Positions 53,851-62,073 are shown, numbered from the stretch's first letter. The stretch is 64,000 nt of DNA from Opimibacter sp041746735 (GCA_041746735.1 JBGTGP010000011.1:50015-114014); one strand, 5' to 3'. Notes: generated by a model not told the origin, from the sequence alone. Translations and numbers: made by a program.

Positions 53851-56547
53851 TTAAAACCCACCAAACACTGCGCTAAAGTCCGTCGCGACTCCAAATCGAA
53901 TACCAAAGTCCATGTATTGATAGTCTTGCCATGAGGTAACAAACTCAACCCGCAACACACGCAGGATGTAGTTGATGGCATAGCCGACTTCAGCATATTG
54001 TTGTGACTCGGGAGTCACCAGTACATTAAATATGATATTCTCCCGTATACCCTGCCGGCGGAAATAATCCCATTGGGTAAGCATAAAGCGACGGAACTGG
54101 TAATTAAACAAACCATACACGTACTCGTCATTTGTGCTGTACGTATAATAATCAAGGAGTCTGAAGGCATTGACCGGATTGACCGGGGTCCCGATCATAC
54201 GGTTACCGGGAAAATGGGCGAAATCATGAAAGTACCGGGGTCTGTTGTCTCCGATAAACTTTCCTGCAGCCACATTCATACTCAACTGGCTCCCGGCTCC
54301 TATAGCGGCTTTGCTTTCAAACCAGGCACTGACCAGATCAAACGGATGCCGGTCTTCTCCCCATCCTTTCCGGTATCTGAGGGATAGCATGGGCGACCGG
54401 CTGTAATCCTTTCTTTTTGTACCCCGATTGACTTTATACTGCCAAAAAGGCTTGATCCAGACGGTAGCATCCGTCACCACCGCACTGTTATCTGCAAAAG
54501 CATCAGGACCAGAGGCCGCATTGACCGGATCATTAGAGGTATACAAAAGCTTCTTATTATCAAAGAAGATGAGGTCAGTCGTATTGACCAACCGCTTTCG
54601 GTCTGCATACAAAGCTTCAATATCAAAACCGGCTGCAGCGCCTACGTTTTGCTTATACGTGAGACTGGCAAACTGCTGCTCATACAACTTCATAAAATTT
54701 CTGTTATCGAGCAAGGTGTAAAAAGAATTGGACCAGGGTGAAAGTGGCCGGTCATATTGAAATTGCTCCGGCATGTGGCCTCCCCTGAGCATCACACTCC
54801 ATTTTTTTCGATAGAGTCTGATCATCCCCTCATAATTCAGTGCTTCTCTGGAGATCGCATACCGGGCTGAGGGGCCGGCTTCCCACCGGACGCCTTGGCG
54901 TTTACGGTTGCCAAACTGCAGTTCATATCCGGCATGAAACCCATCGACGGTATTGAAATTAATGGATTGAAGCGGTGCCTTGAGCTTTATATAATGTTTG
55001 TCCCCGAGGTTATACCGGCCTCCTGTAATCAGGTGATCCATCTTAAAATTGCGACGCCGTTTCACATTGGCTGCAAACCCGTCCTCGCCCATCCGAATGC
55101 TCAGGGTATCCTGATCATCATCGTCATCATCATCCTTCATCGCCGGTGGTATTGCTGCAATGCTGTCCTGACGTACATACCCGCGTATTTCGTAGGGGGT
55201 CAGTGGCAACGGGCGGACTTCATTCCAATAGATGGAATCCTGCTTGTAGGCCATGCTGTCGATGACCTGCCGGCTCACCGTCCCCAATGTAATCGTATCT
55301 GAATCGGGCAGGGCTTCGATTTCCTGACGTTCATATTCACGAAGCATCTTGCGCAATTTTTTGGCGCTGAGTTCCTCACCCGATTCAAGCCCCCCAAGAC
55401 CCTCAGCAAAAGATTGTCGCCCGATTTTAACGTCTGCTGCCTTTGCCTTGTCGGTTTCGACTTTCACATCCAGCACTGTTATGGGCACATCAAGTGCAGG
55501 ATTGAGTTGAATCCGGTAATCGCTCAGCCGGGCGAAATACCTGTACTCAAACGAAAATCCAAATACACTTCCGCTGACATCATAGATCTCATGAACGGGC
55601 AGCCAGACATCCGGCGTCACCGGCTCAAATTGCTGCTGCATGTCGAAGCGAATGCCCCAGATATAGGTCGCCAGATCGAGGCTGTGAATACTCCATACCT
55701 GATCCACGATGTAGATCACACCTTCAAAAACGGAATCGCCGCGACCCTTGGGTGTGACTTTTATTTTATTGACCACATGCCCCTTGTCCTCGATATATCC
55801 GAGATACTGAAACCGATAATGATTGAATGCTTCCGGTGCCAGCGGGCTGATCCCGGCTACGACTTTGGGCTCGTAGAAACTGCTGTAGATAAAATTCATG
55901 GGGCTGGTGTTATTATCGTCCCCTGAAGTGCGGATGGAGATCACTGTATCCCGATATTGATCCGGCCGGATGTAATGCAGTTTGCTCACGGACTCCTGTG
56001 TAAAGGCAACGGTAGAATCAATGCCGTCCTCCGCCAGCGCTTTATTGATTTTCTTTCGGAGCAGCCATGGGGTCTTGATGAGCCTGCCGCTTCCTTTCAC
56101 GTACACCATCGCGTGGTACTCATCTACCTGCATGGAATGGTATTTGGCTTTGGCGATGGCACGGCGCATGATCGTGTAAGCCGGATCTTCTCCGCTACCT
56201 GAGACGATAGCTTCAGGCAGGGCCACCACTTCCGGACGCATGCGGGCGTTGAAGTTTACAAACGAATTCCCCACCAAGATGGTCGTATCGATGGGAGTGT
56301 ATCCCAAATACTGAAACCTCAGCCGGTGACGGCCGGGGGATAATGGGAAACTATACTCTCCTTCAATATTGGAGGCTATGCCTTGAGAAGTTCCGACCAG
56401 GCCTATGCTGGCAAATGGCAGTGGCTCCCCTTGAGGGCTTAATACTTTTCCTCTAACGCCCTGAGCATCAGATGATGTATATATAACAAATGACAATAAT
56501 GCAAAAGCAATTCGCAGGAAAATCCGGGCGGATAGGATGTGACTCAT
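53851..56547 (-). CDS. DUF5686 family outer-membrane protein with carboxypeptidase-regulatory N-domain
   Basis: The Met at 56547 gives a signal peptide (MSHILSARIFLRIAFALLSF) and a protein of 898 residues. Residues ~30-115 are a carboxypeptidase-regulatory-like beta domain ('VRGKVLSPQGEPLPFASIGL', 'RHRLRFQYLGYTPIDTTI'). The rest matches DUF5686, a Bacteroidota family with long beta-barrel-like C-terminal half ending 'FGIRFGVATDFSAVFGGF'. A run of Asp residues ('KDDDDDDDQD') occurs near residue 467. Function unknown; it likely spans the outer membrane. A TATCTTTA element ends 5 nt before the start, supporting it. It is probably transcribed alone, since 126 bp separate it from the TSP3 gene. 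Confidence 0.85.
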   Translation of the reverse strand: MSHILSARIFLRIAFALLSFVIYTSSDAQGVRGKVLSPQGEPLPFASIGLVGTSQGIASNIEGEYSFPLSPGRHRLRFQYLGYTPIDTTILVGNSFVNFNARMRPEVVALPEAIVSGSGEDPAYTIMRRAIAKAKYHSMQVDEYHAMVYVKGSGRLIKTPWLLRKKINKALAEDGIDSTVAFTQESVSKLHYIRPDQYRDTVISIRTSGDDNNTSPMNFIYSSFYEPKVVAGISPLAPEAFNHYRFQYLGYIEDKGHVVNKIKVTPKGRGDSVFEGVIYIVDQVWSIHSLDLATYIWGIRFDMQQQFEPVTPDVWLPVHEIYDVSGSVFGFSFEYRYFARLSDYRIQLNPALDVPITVLDVKVETDKAKAADVKIGRQSFAEGLGGLESGEELSAKKLRKMLREYERQEIEALPDSDTITLGTVSRQVIDSMAYKQDSIYWNEVRPLPLTPYEIRGYVRQDSIAAIPPAMKDDDDDDDQDTLSIRMGEDGFAANVKRRRNFKMDHLITGGRYNLGDKHYIKLKAPLQSINFNTVDGFHAGYELQFGNRKRQGVRWEAGPSARYAISREALNYEGMIRLYRKKWSVMLRGGHMPEQFQYDRPLSPWSNSFYTLLDNRNFMKLYEQQFASLTYKQNVGAAAGFDIEALYADRKRLVNTTDLIFFDNKKLLYTSNDPVNAASGPDAFADNSAVVTDATVWIKPFWQYKVNRGTKRKDYSRSPMLSLRYRKGWGEDRHPFDLVSAWFESKAAIGAGSQLSMNVAAGKFIGDNRPRYFHDFAHFPGNRMIGTPVNPVNAFRLLDYYTYSTNDEYVYGLFNYQFRRFMLTQWDYFRRQGIRENIIFNVLVTPESQQYAEVGYAINYILRVLRVEFVTSWQDYQYMDFGIRFGVATDFSAVFGGF

Positions 56548-56552
56548 AGCGA

Positions 56553-56560
56553 TAAAGATA
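56553..56560 (-). promoter_or_regulatory. Putative -7 element (TATCTTTA) of the DUF5686 gene
   Basis: Minus strand, one mismatch to TAnnTTTG, ending 5 nt before the ATG at 56547. Confidence 0.4.
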
Positions 56561-56887
56561 TGATGTCCCGACGCTTCGTGACATTTGAAAGTTACATCCC
56601 ATTCACACCCGTAATACTTGTTACTTCTTTCCGGCATTTGGTCGCCGAAGCTTCAGCGAAGGAGTGAAAAAGTAACCATCCTTCGACTTGCTAACCTTCA
56701 TCCCTGTGGTATGATGACGACGTAAATCACCACGGGTCCGACATCAAGTCGGAGATTAAAAGGCGAGCACTCTAGCCATTCCCAACAACCGATTTCGGTC
56801 GCGTTGTAACGTTCATTTGCAGTTCGCTCTTTTCAATCAAGAGAAATGGACAGTATCTGAAGTCCGGAGGCTGCAAGACTATTGACC

Positions 56888-56895
56888 TATCTTTG
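56888..56895 (+). promoter_or_regulatory. -7 element (TATCTTTG) of the glycosyltransferase gene
   Basis: Perfect TAnnTTTG, ending 9 nt before the ATG at 56905. It overlaps the alternative TTG start at 56893, which argues against that start. Confidence 0.45.
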
Positions 56896-56904
56896 ACCGC
56901 TGAA

Positions 56905-58026
56905 ATGGCAAGCGCGAATACCAAGTACAGCATTCTGGTGATCAGTGATTACCGGCCGGTGGGATCGGCCAGACCGGAAGCTGAAATCTTTATCTGTCTG
57001 GCGCAACTCGGCCATACGGTCCATATCCTGTCTTACCCCGAAGCCACCTGGTACAATGAACGGTTCCGATCCGCTGGGATCCGGGTCATAGAGCAACATC
57101 CCCGCCGAAAGCTAAGCTGGTCCGGAATCCGACTGATCCGGAAAGAGACGATGACAAATCGATATGACATTGTCCATGCTTTTAACACGCAGGCCCTTGT
57201 CCATGCGGTCTGGGCCCTCATCGGATTGCCGGCAAAGCTGATTGCCTACAGAGGCTACGCCGGGCAAACTCATTGGTATGACCCCGCGATGTACTCCAAA
57301 TATTTTCATCCCCGGGTAGACCACATCATCTGTGTGAGCCGGGATATCGAAAAGATTGTGGCTCAAAATTGGATAGGCGGGAAAAACAAGCTAAGTACAA
57401 TTCCGAAAGGGCATGATCCCTACTGGTATACGGGTATTGTGCCAGTTGAACGAGAACGACTGGGGTTTGCTGCAAATGACATTCTGCTGGCCTTTGTCGC
57501 CAATGTTAGGCCGTTCAAGGGATTAACCTACCTGCTGCAGGCCACACACTTATTGGATCCGGCACTTCCGGTCCGTATTCTATTTATTGGTAGGGGATAT
57601 GATGATCCGGCTATCCAAAAAGAAATTGCCAAAAGTCCACTGAATGCCAAAATGCATGTCCTGGGGTACCAACGTGATCCGCTGGCCATTGTAGCTGCGT
57701 GTGATGTTCTGGTGCAGACCTCTACACATGGAGAAGGTCTGTCCAAATCCGTCGTAGAAGCCATGAGTCTCGGTATCGCTCCCGTCATTACGGAAATCCC
57801 CGGAAATGAAGGGCTCGTCATAGATGGGGAGTCCGGCTGGGTCGTTCCTCCCAAAGACCCGCAAGCACTAGCGGCTGCCCTCCAGTCCATGATACAGCAC
57901 CCCGAACAGCGGAGCCTCCGCGGTCAACGGGCTAAAGAACACATTCAACGACATTTTCACATTGATCATACCGTCAAGGCCTTTGTAGCCTTGTATGCTC
58001 AATTGCTAAAGGTGCATAGGAAATAG
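56905..58026 (+). CDS. Glycosyltransferase family 4 (GT-B fold)
   Basis: A 373-residue GT-B glycosyltransferase of the family 4 type. The N-terminal domain begins 'KYSILVISDYRPVGSARPEA', and the C-terminal domain holds the donor-binding region: 'VANVRPFKGLTYLLQA', 'RILFIGRGYDDP', 'HVLGYQRDPLAIVAACDVLV' and the E-x7-E-like 'GEGLSKSVVEAMSLGIAPVI'. It transfers a sugar from a nucleotide-activated donor, probably in surface polysaccharide or glycolipid assembly; the acceptor cannot be told. The ATG at 56905 is chosen over a TTG at 56893, which overlaps the -7 element. It stands alone and converges with sod. Confidence 0.88.
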   Translation: MASANTKYSILVISDYRPVGSARPEAEIFICLAQLGHTVHILSYPEATWYNERFRSAGIRVIEQHPRRKLSWSGIRLIRKETMTNRYDIVHAFNTQALVHAVWALIGLPAKLIAYRGYAGQTHWYDPAMYSKYFHPRVDHIICVSRDIEKIVAQNWIGGKNKLSTIPKGHDPYWYTGIVPVERERLGFAANDILLAFVANVRPFKGLTYLLQATHLLDPALPVRILFIGRGYDDPAIQKEIAKSPLNAKMHVLGYQRDPLAIVAACDVLVQTSTHGEGLSKSVVEAMSLGIAPVITEIPGNEGLVIDGESGWVVPPKDPQALAAALQSMIQHPEQRSLRGQRAKEHIQRHFHIDHTVKAFVALYAQLLKVHRK

Positions 58027-58045
58027 AGAATCCTGTGACTCCGAC

Positions 58046-58657
58046 TTACTTTTTTGCGGCTGCGTAACGGCGGGCTACTTCATCCCAACTGACCACATTC
58101 CAGAAAGCGCTGACATAGTCGGGCCGGCGGTTTTGGTAATGCAGATAATAAGCATGCTCCCATACGTCAAGCCCCAGAATGGGCGTTCCGCGCAGTGCGC
58201 TTACATCCATCAGGGGATTGTCCTGATTGGGGGTATTGATGACCGCAAGATTTCCTGCAGGATCGACCATCAGCCAGGCCCATCCGGATCCAAACTGGGT
58301 CGTGGCGGCCTTGCCAAAGGCTTCCTTAAACTCTGTAAAACTGCCAAATCGATGACGAATATCATCTGCCAGCGCACCGGCAGGCTCACCGCCTCCAGAA
58401 GGAGACATGACCTCCCAGAACAAATTATGATTGTAATACCCACCGCCATTGTTGCGGATCGCCGGACTCAATTTGGAGATTTGGCCCAGAATTTCTTCAA
58501 TACTCTTTCCATCAAGAGGCGAACCTTCGATAGCAGCATTGAGATTGTTGGTATAGGCAGCATGATGTTTTCCGTGATGGATTTCCATGGTACGCGCATC
58601 AATGTGGGGTTCGAGCGCATTGAAATTATACGGCAGGGAAGGAAGTTGAAAAGGCAT
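58046..58657 (-). CDS. sodB: Superoxide dismutase [Fe/Mn]
   Basis: A 203-residue iron/manganese superoxide dismutase. The start 'MPFQLPSLPYNFNALEPHID' is the normal N-terminus; longer frames up to 58738 add unrelated residues. Metal ligands are visible in 'HHGKHHAAY' (first His), 'YYNHNLFWEVMSP' (second His) and 'LGLDVWEHAYYLHYQN' (Asp and His). Residues such as 'GSGWAWL' are general to the family. Fe versus Mn preference cannot be fixed by eye, so sodA is also possible. A TATTTTTG element at 58697-58704 gives a leader of about 35 nt. It converges with the glycosyltransferase gene. Confidence 0.93.
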   Translation of the reverse strand: MPFQLPSLPYNFNALEPHIDARTMEIHHGKHHAAYTNNLNAAIEGSPLDGKSIEEILGQISKLSPAIRNNGGGYYNHNLFWEVMSPSGGGEPAGALADDIRHRFGSFTEFKEAFGKAATTQFGSGWAWLMVDPAGNLAVINTPNQDNPLMDVSALRGTPILGLDVWEHAYYLHYQNRRPDYVSAFWNVVSWDEVARRYAAAKK

Positions 58658-58696
58658 AGCTAAATGATTTTTGGTGCAGGGCATGTATGCGTTTGG

Positions 58697-58704
58697 CAAA
58701 AATA
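58697..58704 (-). promoter_or_regulatory. Putative -7 element (TATTTTTG) of sod
   Basis: Perfect TAnnTTTG on the minus strand, 39 nt before the start at 58657; no matching -33 box was seen. Confidence 0.4.
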
Positions 58705-58873
58705 CACATCCCATACTTAAAAACCGCATGAGTGCCAAAAGGTTCTCTGGAGATAGCGTTCAGTTGAGATGTAAAAAATAAACGGGGAGGTTGTTTATCT
58801 TTAGCCGTCCGGACGCTATCCAGAGCTCAGCGGGTCCGGGATATTCCATATAAAAAATAAAATAGCCGAATTC

Positions 58874-59764
58874 ATGCATATGTATAAAGTGATATTCAAG
58901 ACAGGTTTCTTTCTGGCGGTTTTGCTCACCGGCCTGACCAGTTGCGGTGATATCTCGCAGGACCTTAAGATCAATGCTGATGGATCAGGCGTACTGGAGA
59001 CTACCTTTGATATCGGTGAAATGATGGGCATGATGAAAGGACTTCAGGGGGCAGGACTCAATGATGTGACTGTTGAGGACGAACCCTCCTTTGATATCAA
59101 CCTTTCGGATCCGGCTTCTCCTGCAGAACCAGTTGATCCTATGCAGTCCGTGCTGGATATGGTCACGGATCCGTCTTATACTCGCGACTTTGATACCTTG
59201 TTTAGCTTTTTGAGTATCATGCCCGATAGTGTCCGGGAAAAGGAGACCCGGCCTGATCTCGCCAAAAAACTTTCCCTCCGCATCAAATCCCCGGCCAGAA
59301 GTAGTAATGTGACGTTTGGCATCGTCATGCAATATGATAGCGAAGCCCACCTCCGGGAGCTCGTCGATTACATGGACAAAATGGATGAAGGATCCGCAGG
59401 TGGTGTTATGGCCGCAGCCGGCCCCGGTGGGTTACAATCCGAATCCTTTTTGGTCTATACCTCCAATCTCAAAGAAGGCTGGATCCGGTTTGACACCGTG
59501 GATTATGGTGGCATAGCTGGTGAAATGGGCATGTCCGGTGATAGCAGCGTCATGAGTTCCGAGGATCTCGGCATGATGGAGATGATGTTTGGCAGCAGCA
59601 AAATCAAATCCGTCATCCATGTACCAGGCGAAGTGACGTCCTGCACCCATCCGGATGCGATCCTGACCAAAGACAACCGGGTGATTCTTGAATTTGGATT
59701 TATGGATATTCTCCGAAAAGGGAAACTGGATGGGTATACCATTTACTTTACGCCTAAGAAATAG
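58874..59764 (+). CDS. Lipoprotein of unknown function (296 aa)
   Basis: The N-terminus 'FFLAVLLTGLTSCGD' is a good lipobox (Cys24; Cys22 if the second Met at 58880 is used). The mature protein starts 'GDISQDLKINADGSGVLETTFDIG', a pattern I associate with small Bacteroidota lipoproteins of unknown role. It has many Met (several 'MMGMMKG'-like stretches) and an Asp/Glu-rich middle, no transmembrane segment after the lipobox and no enzyme motif. A TATCTTTA element at 58796-58803 could be its promoter, giving a leader of about 65 nt. It is followed by a repeat-rich gap. Confidence 0.75.
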   Translation: MHMYKVIFKTGFFLAVLLTGLTSCGDISQDLKINADGSGVLETTFDIGEMMGMMKGLQGAGLNDVTVEDEPSFDINLSDPASPAEPVDPMQSVLDMVTDPSYTRDFDTLFSFLSIMPDSVREKETRPDLAKKLSLRIKSPARSSNVTFGIVMQYDSEAHLRELVDYMDKMDEGSAGGVMAAAGPGGLQSESFLVYTSNLKEGWIRFDTVDYGGIAGEMGMSGDSSVMSSEDLGMMEMMFGSSKIKSVIHVPGEVTSCTHPDAILTKDNRVILEFGFMDILRKGKLDGYTIYFTPKK

Positions 59765-60084
59765 AAAGACACCACGTCATTTAGATGCCAGTCGAAGCGT
59801 AGCGGAGATTCCGACCGCTAGGCGGAAAGCATGAGATGCCAGATGCTTTTTTTAAATGCCAGAACAGTAGATGCCAGATGCCAGATTGGCTGTTTCCAGA
59901 TTGGACAGATTCCAAGAGTAGGAGATGCTTTTATTAGATGACAGCCGGAGCGCAGCGGAGTCGGTGCCTTCGGCTCCGCTCAGTCACCTTTTGTTCCGTG
60001 TGTATGTCATAGGATATTCCTATTTCGCGGAACAACTCAATCTTTGACTCACAGAAAAATCCAAGGTCGTTGAGCGTTCTTTTT

Positions 60085-60100
60085 ACTTGCAAATGCAAGT
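60085..60100. repeat. Palindrome ACTTGCA-AA-TGCAAGT
   Basis: Seven-base perfect arms with a two-base centre in the 59.8-60.4 kb gap. Confidence 0.5.
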
Positions 60101-60214
60101 CTAAAGGGAGTCGAAACGACCGGAGCCGAAACGATTGGGTTTTTCTTTCCAATAAACACTACACTCTAAACACTAAACTCCTCAACTTCTCAGCCTCTCA
60201 ACTTCCTCTTGTGC

Positions 60215-60240
60215 ACCCCCCCAGGGTGCGACCCGGGGGT
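60215..60240. repeat. CCC/GGG-rich hairpin, copy related to 20743-20764
   Basis: ACCCCC at the left and GGGGGT at the right enclose a core that contains GTGCGACCCGGG, close to the TGCGACCCGGGG of the 20.7 kb hairpin. Confidence 0.5.
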
Positions 60241-60249
60241 AGCGGAATG

Positions 60250-60266
60250 TAAGCCCTTCAGGCTTA
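60250..60266. repeat. TAAGCC-type palindrome, copy 3
   Basis: TAAGCCC-TTCA-GGCTTA, one base shorter in the right arm than the copies at 20775 and 20848. Confidence 0.5.
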
Positions 60267-60316
60267 TATAACGGACTGACACACTTTATTGAATACTCCC
60301 TACGCCAATTATGGTA

Positions 60317-60334
60317 TACGCCAATTATGGCGTA
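60317..60334. repeat. Perfect palindrome TACGCCA-ATTA-TGGCGTA
   Basis: Seven-base arms around ATTA; a half copy precedes it at 60301-60314 and a degenerate relative (TACGCCA-AATA-TGACGTA) is at 21329-21346. Confidence 0.6.
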
Positions 60335-60475
60335 TCTACATTACCTGGAAACGGATCAACCTATTTTAGGCACACCCACTCACTCCTCACCTCCTCACCT
60401 CCTACCCTATCAATCTGGTACAATTATTGTCATATTAAAGAAATATTTAATATGTTTGTACTCAATTATTGACCC

Positions 60476-60583
60476 ATGATCATTCTCTTCTTTCTGGTCC
60501 TGATTCTAGTTGGGATCGGCAGTGAATACTCGTCCCGCTCATCTTCACAGGGAAGCCGGCTGCGCCACAAGGACATCCATTAG
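60476..60583 (+). CDS. Possible small membrane protein (35 aa)
   Basis: A short frame starting with ATG at 60476 encodes a very hydrophobic N-terminal segment (MIILFFLVLILVGIG, one transmembrane helix) followed by a polar, basic tail (SEYSSRSSSQGSRLRHKDIH). It is preceded by TATGTTTG at 60451-60458, a perfect TAnnTTTG element 17 nt upstream. It overlaps the 3' end of the convergent nucleotidase gene by 39 bp. Such short proteins can be real small membrane proteins, but chance cannot be excluded. Confidence 0.3.
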   Translation: MIILFFLVLILVGIGSEYSSRSSSQGSRLRHKDIH

Positions 60584-61249
60584 GTGGTCGAGATGGCCGA
60601 TGGTATAGTCCGGGCCCTGGTCTAAGTGACATGTGGACCCATTGGGATTGTACCAACATGTGTGGTAACCGAAGGCATTGGCACCTTCGATATCTGCGGT
60701 GAGGCTGTCTCCTACGACCAGCACATGTGCAGGATCCGGAGTGCCGAGCTGTCGATGCACGTGTTCAAAGTATACGCGGTGTGGTTTTGACAAGCCAATC
60801 TCACCAGCGATGACGATGACATCAAATCGCGTATGCCAGCCAATGCGCTCCAGGCGCGGGCGCTGAACCTCTTTCATCCCATTGGTGATATAGCCAAGAC
60901 CTACCCTTCCCTTCAGTTGGGCGATCATTTCATCCGCGCCCGGCAGCAGATAAGGCTTTGTACTCAGCCGGTGCAAGTACTCCTGTTGAGTCCTGACCGG
61001 ATCAAGACCCAGCTGCCGGTGGGCAAAATAGCGTCTGAAGCGTTCATAGACCAGTGTGTCCCGGTCGATGAGTCCCTGTTCGTGTTCCGTCCAGCATTGC
61101 ACATTGATCTGCTTGTACTCCGCATACATACCAGATTGCCAGGGTGCGCCGTGTGCATCCAGTACCTCTGCCAGTGCTTCTTCACTGGCCCTGTCGAAAT
61201 CAAACAAGGTGTGATCTGCGTCAAACAAAACCCAGTCATATTTCATCAT
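60545..61249 (-). CDS. yjjG: YjjG-family noncanonical pyrimidine nucleotidase (HAD superfamily)
   Basis: A 234-residue haloacid-dehalogenase-fold phosphatase of the YjjG type, which removes phosphate from (d)UMP, dTMP and noncanonical pyrimidine nucleotides. The catalytic Asp pair is in 'WVLFDADHTLFDFD' (Asp10, Asp12), the Thr/Ser motif in 'LGYITNGMKEVQ', Lys in 'GLSKPHRVYFEHV', and the last Asp motif in 'VLVVGDSLTADIEGANAFGY'. These and the length match YjjG. The start (61249, or the next codon ATG) is 5 nt from a perfect TATCTTTG -7 element on the minus strand, in a divergent promoter shared with the next gene. Confidence 0.9.
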   Translation of the reverse strand: MMKYDWVLFDADHTLFDFDRASEEALAEVLDAHGAPWQSGMYAEYKQINVQCWTEHEQGLIDRDTLVYERFRRYFAHRQLGLDPVRTQQEYLHRLSTKPYLLPGADEMIAQLKGRVGLGYITNGMKEVQRPRLERIGWHTRFDVIVIAGEIGLSKPHRVYFEHVHRQLGTPDPAHVLVVGDSLTADIEGANAFGYHTCWYNPNGSTCHLDQGPDYTIGHLDHLMDVLVAQPASL

Positions 61250-61254
61250 TCCCG

Positions 61255-61268
61255 CAAAGATACCTTTC
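61255..61268. promoter_or_regulatory. Divergent promoter with overlapping -7 elements (yjjG and the 61275 gene)
   Basis: On the minus strand TATCTTTG (61262-61255) precedes the yjjG ATG by 5 nt; on the plus strand TACCTTTC (61261-61268) precedes the ATG at 61275 by 6 nt. The two elements share the central TA. Both transcripts would start within a few bases of their start codons. Confidence 0.5.
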
Positions 61269-61274
61269 GGGCCG

Positions 61275-62048
61275 ATGTATCTTCGCCGCGTGCGTCAGAT
61301 GGTGTTCAATTTTGTTCTTCTGTTTCCTGTCCTTCTTCAGGCGCAGGACACCCTATACATGCCCTTGTTGGGCAGGGACATCCGGGTGCTGATTCTCGGT
61401 GAACCGGCATCTGATGTGCTGATGTACAATATGCATGACAATGAGAATACCTCTGCGGTTGCCGGACAGTTTATCGCCCGCCGGCTGGGTGGTCAATATT
61501 ATGAGCTGATGCACGACGGGCGCCGAAACATATCTTTTACGGTGGGACCCGATTCTGTTTTTATCGATCCCAACCGGATTTATACCGATGCCGGTATCTG
61601 GCAACAACTTGAGCGCAATAACATTCTGGATACATTGATTCATTCTACCATCGCCGCCTGGCGGGACAGTATCCTACAACTACTGGCGATCCATGACCGT
61701 AAGCTTGTCATTGCGCTGCACAACAATACCGACAAAAACTACAGTATCCGAAGTTATCGAGTGGGCCAGGAATATTCTCAGGAAGCGTTTGCGATTTACC
61801 GGGGTCGCGTAGAGGATCAGGATGATTTCTATTTCGTCACCGAGATGTCCATTATGAGCCGGCTATCGGAAGGACCCTATCATGTCGTCTTGCAATCCAA
61901 TGACCGGATGACGGATGACGGGAGCCTGTCTGTCTATTGCGGTCGCCTGGGTATACCCTATGTCAATGTGGAATCGCAGCACGGTCATCTGCTGCGTCAG
62001 ATCCGTATGCTCTACTTTGCTTTCCGGCAACTCACAGGACGGTCCTGA
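61275..62048 (+). CDS. Secreted protein, putative M14-like zinc hydrolase
   Basis: A 257-residue protein with a signal sequence ('VFNFVLLFPVLLQAQ', cleavage around residue 24). Motifs suggest a zinc site like that of M14 (carboxypeptidase/succinylglutamate desuccinylase) enzymes: an H-x-x-E pair in 'YNMHDNENTSAVAG' corresponds to their GxHGNE, 'FIDPNRIYT' gives the Asn-Arg pair, and 'LVIALHNNTD' gives the third His. It also recalls N-formylglutamate amidohydrolase. The substrate could be a peptide or amide outside the cell; this is inference only. It is divergent from yjjG and converges with a lipoprotein gene. Confidence 0.65.
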   Translation: MYLRRVRQMVFNFVLLFPVLLQAQDTLYMPLLGRDIRVLILGEPASDVLMYNMHDNENTSAVAGQFIARRLGGQYYELMHDGRRNISFTVGPDSVFIDPNRIYTDAGIWQQLERNNILDTLIHSTIAAWRDSILQLLAIHDRKLVIALHNNTDKNYSIRSYRVGQEYSQEAFAIYRGRVEDQDDFYFVTEMSIMSRLSEGPYHVVLQSNDRMTDDGSLSVYCGRLGIPYVNVESQHGHLLRQIRMLYFAFRQLTGRS

Positions 62049-62073
62049 GACTGGATATCACAATTGTTTGGTT

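Larger units (their letters stand above)
56548..56904. other. Intergenic region with short inverted repeats, no gene seen
   Basis: 357 bp between the divergent DUF5686 and glycosyltransferase genes. It contains TCCGAC-ATCAA-GTCGGA (56738-56754), a bulged hairpin of CCC-T-GTGGT with ACCACGGG (about 56705-56731), a 'cgaagcttcagcgaagg' stretch, and the two -7 elements of the flanking genes. No reading frame or RNA gene is convincing. Confidence 0.6.
59765..60475. other. Repeat-rich intergenic region
   Basis: About 700 bp. It has 'agatgcc/gatgccagat' short repeats (59784-59890), a 'gcggagtcgg...ccgctc' stem (59955-59980), ACTTGCA-AA-TGCAAGT (60085-60100), a tract of 'ctcaacttct'-type repeats (60165-60210) complementary to that at ~20562-20630, a CCCGGG hairpin (60215-60240), a TAAGCCC palindrome (60250-60266) and two 'tacgccaattatgg' units (60301-60334). 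No convincing coding frame; the minus frame 59934-60152 is rejected. Confidence 0.7.

Noticed and set aside
59934..60152. Minus-strand frame of 72 residues ('MERKTQSFRLRSFRL...')
   Set aside because: It lies inside a dispersed intergenic repeat, its start and length are accidental, and its composition resembles translated palindromes.
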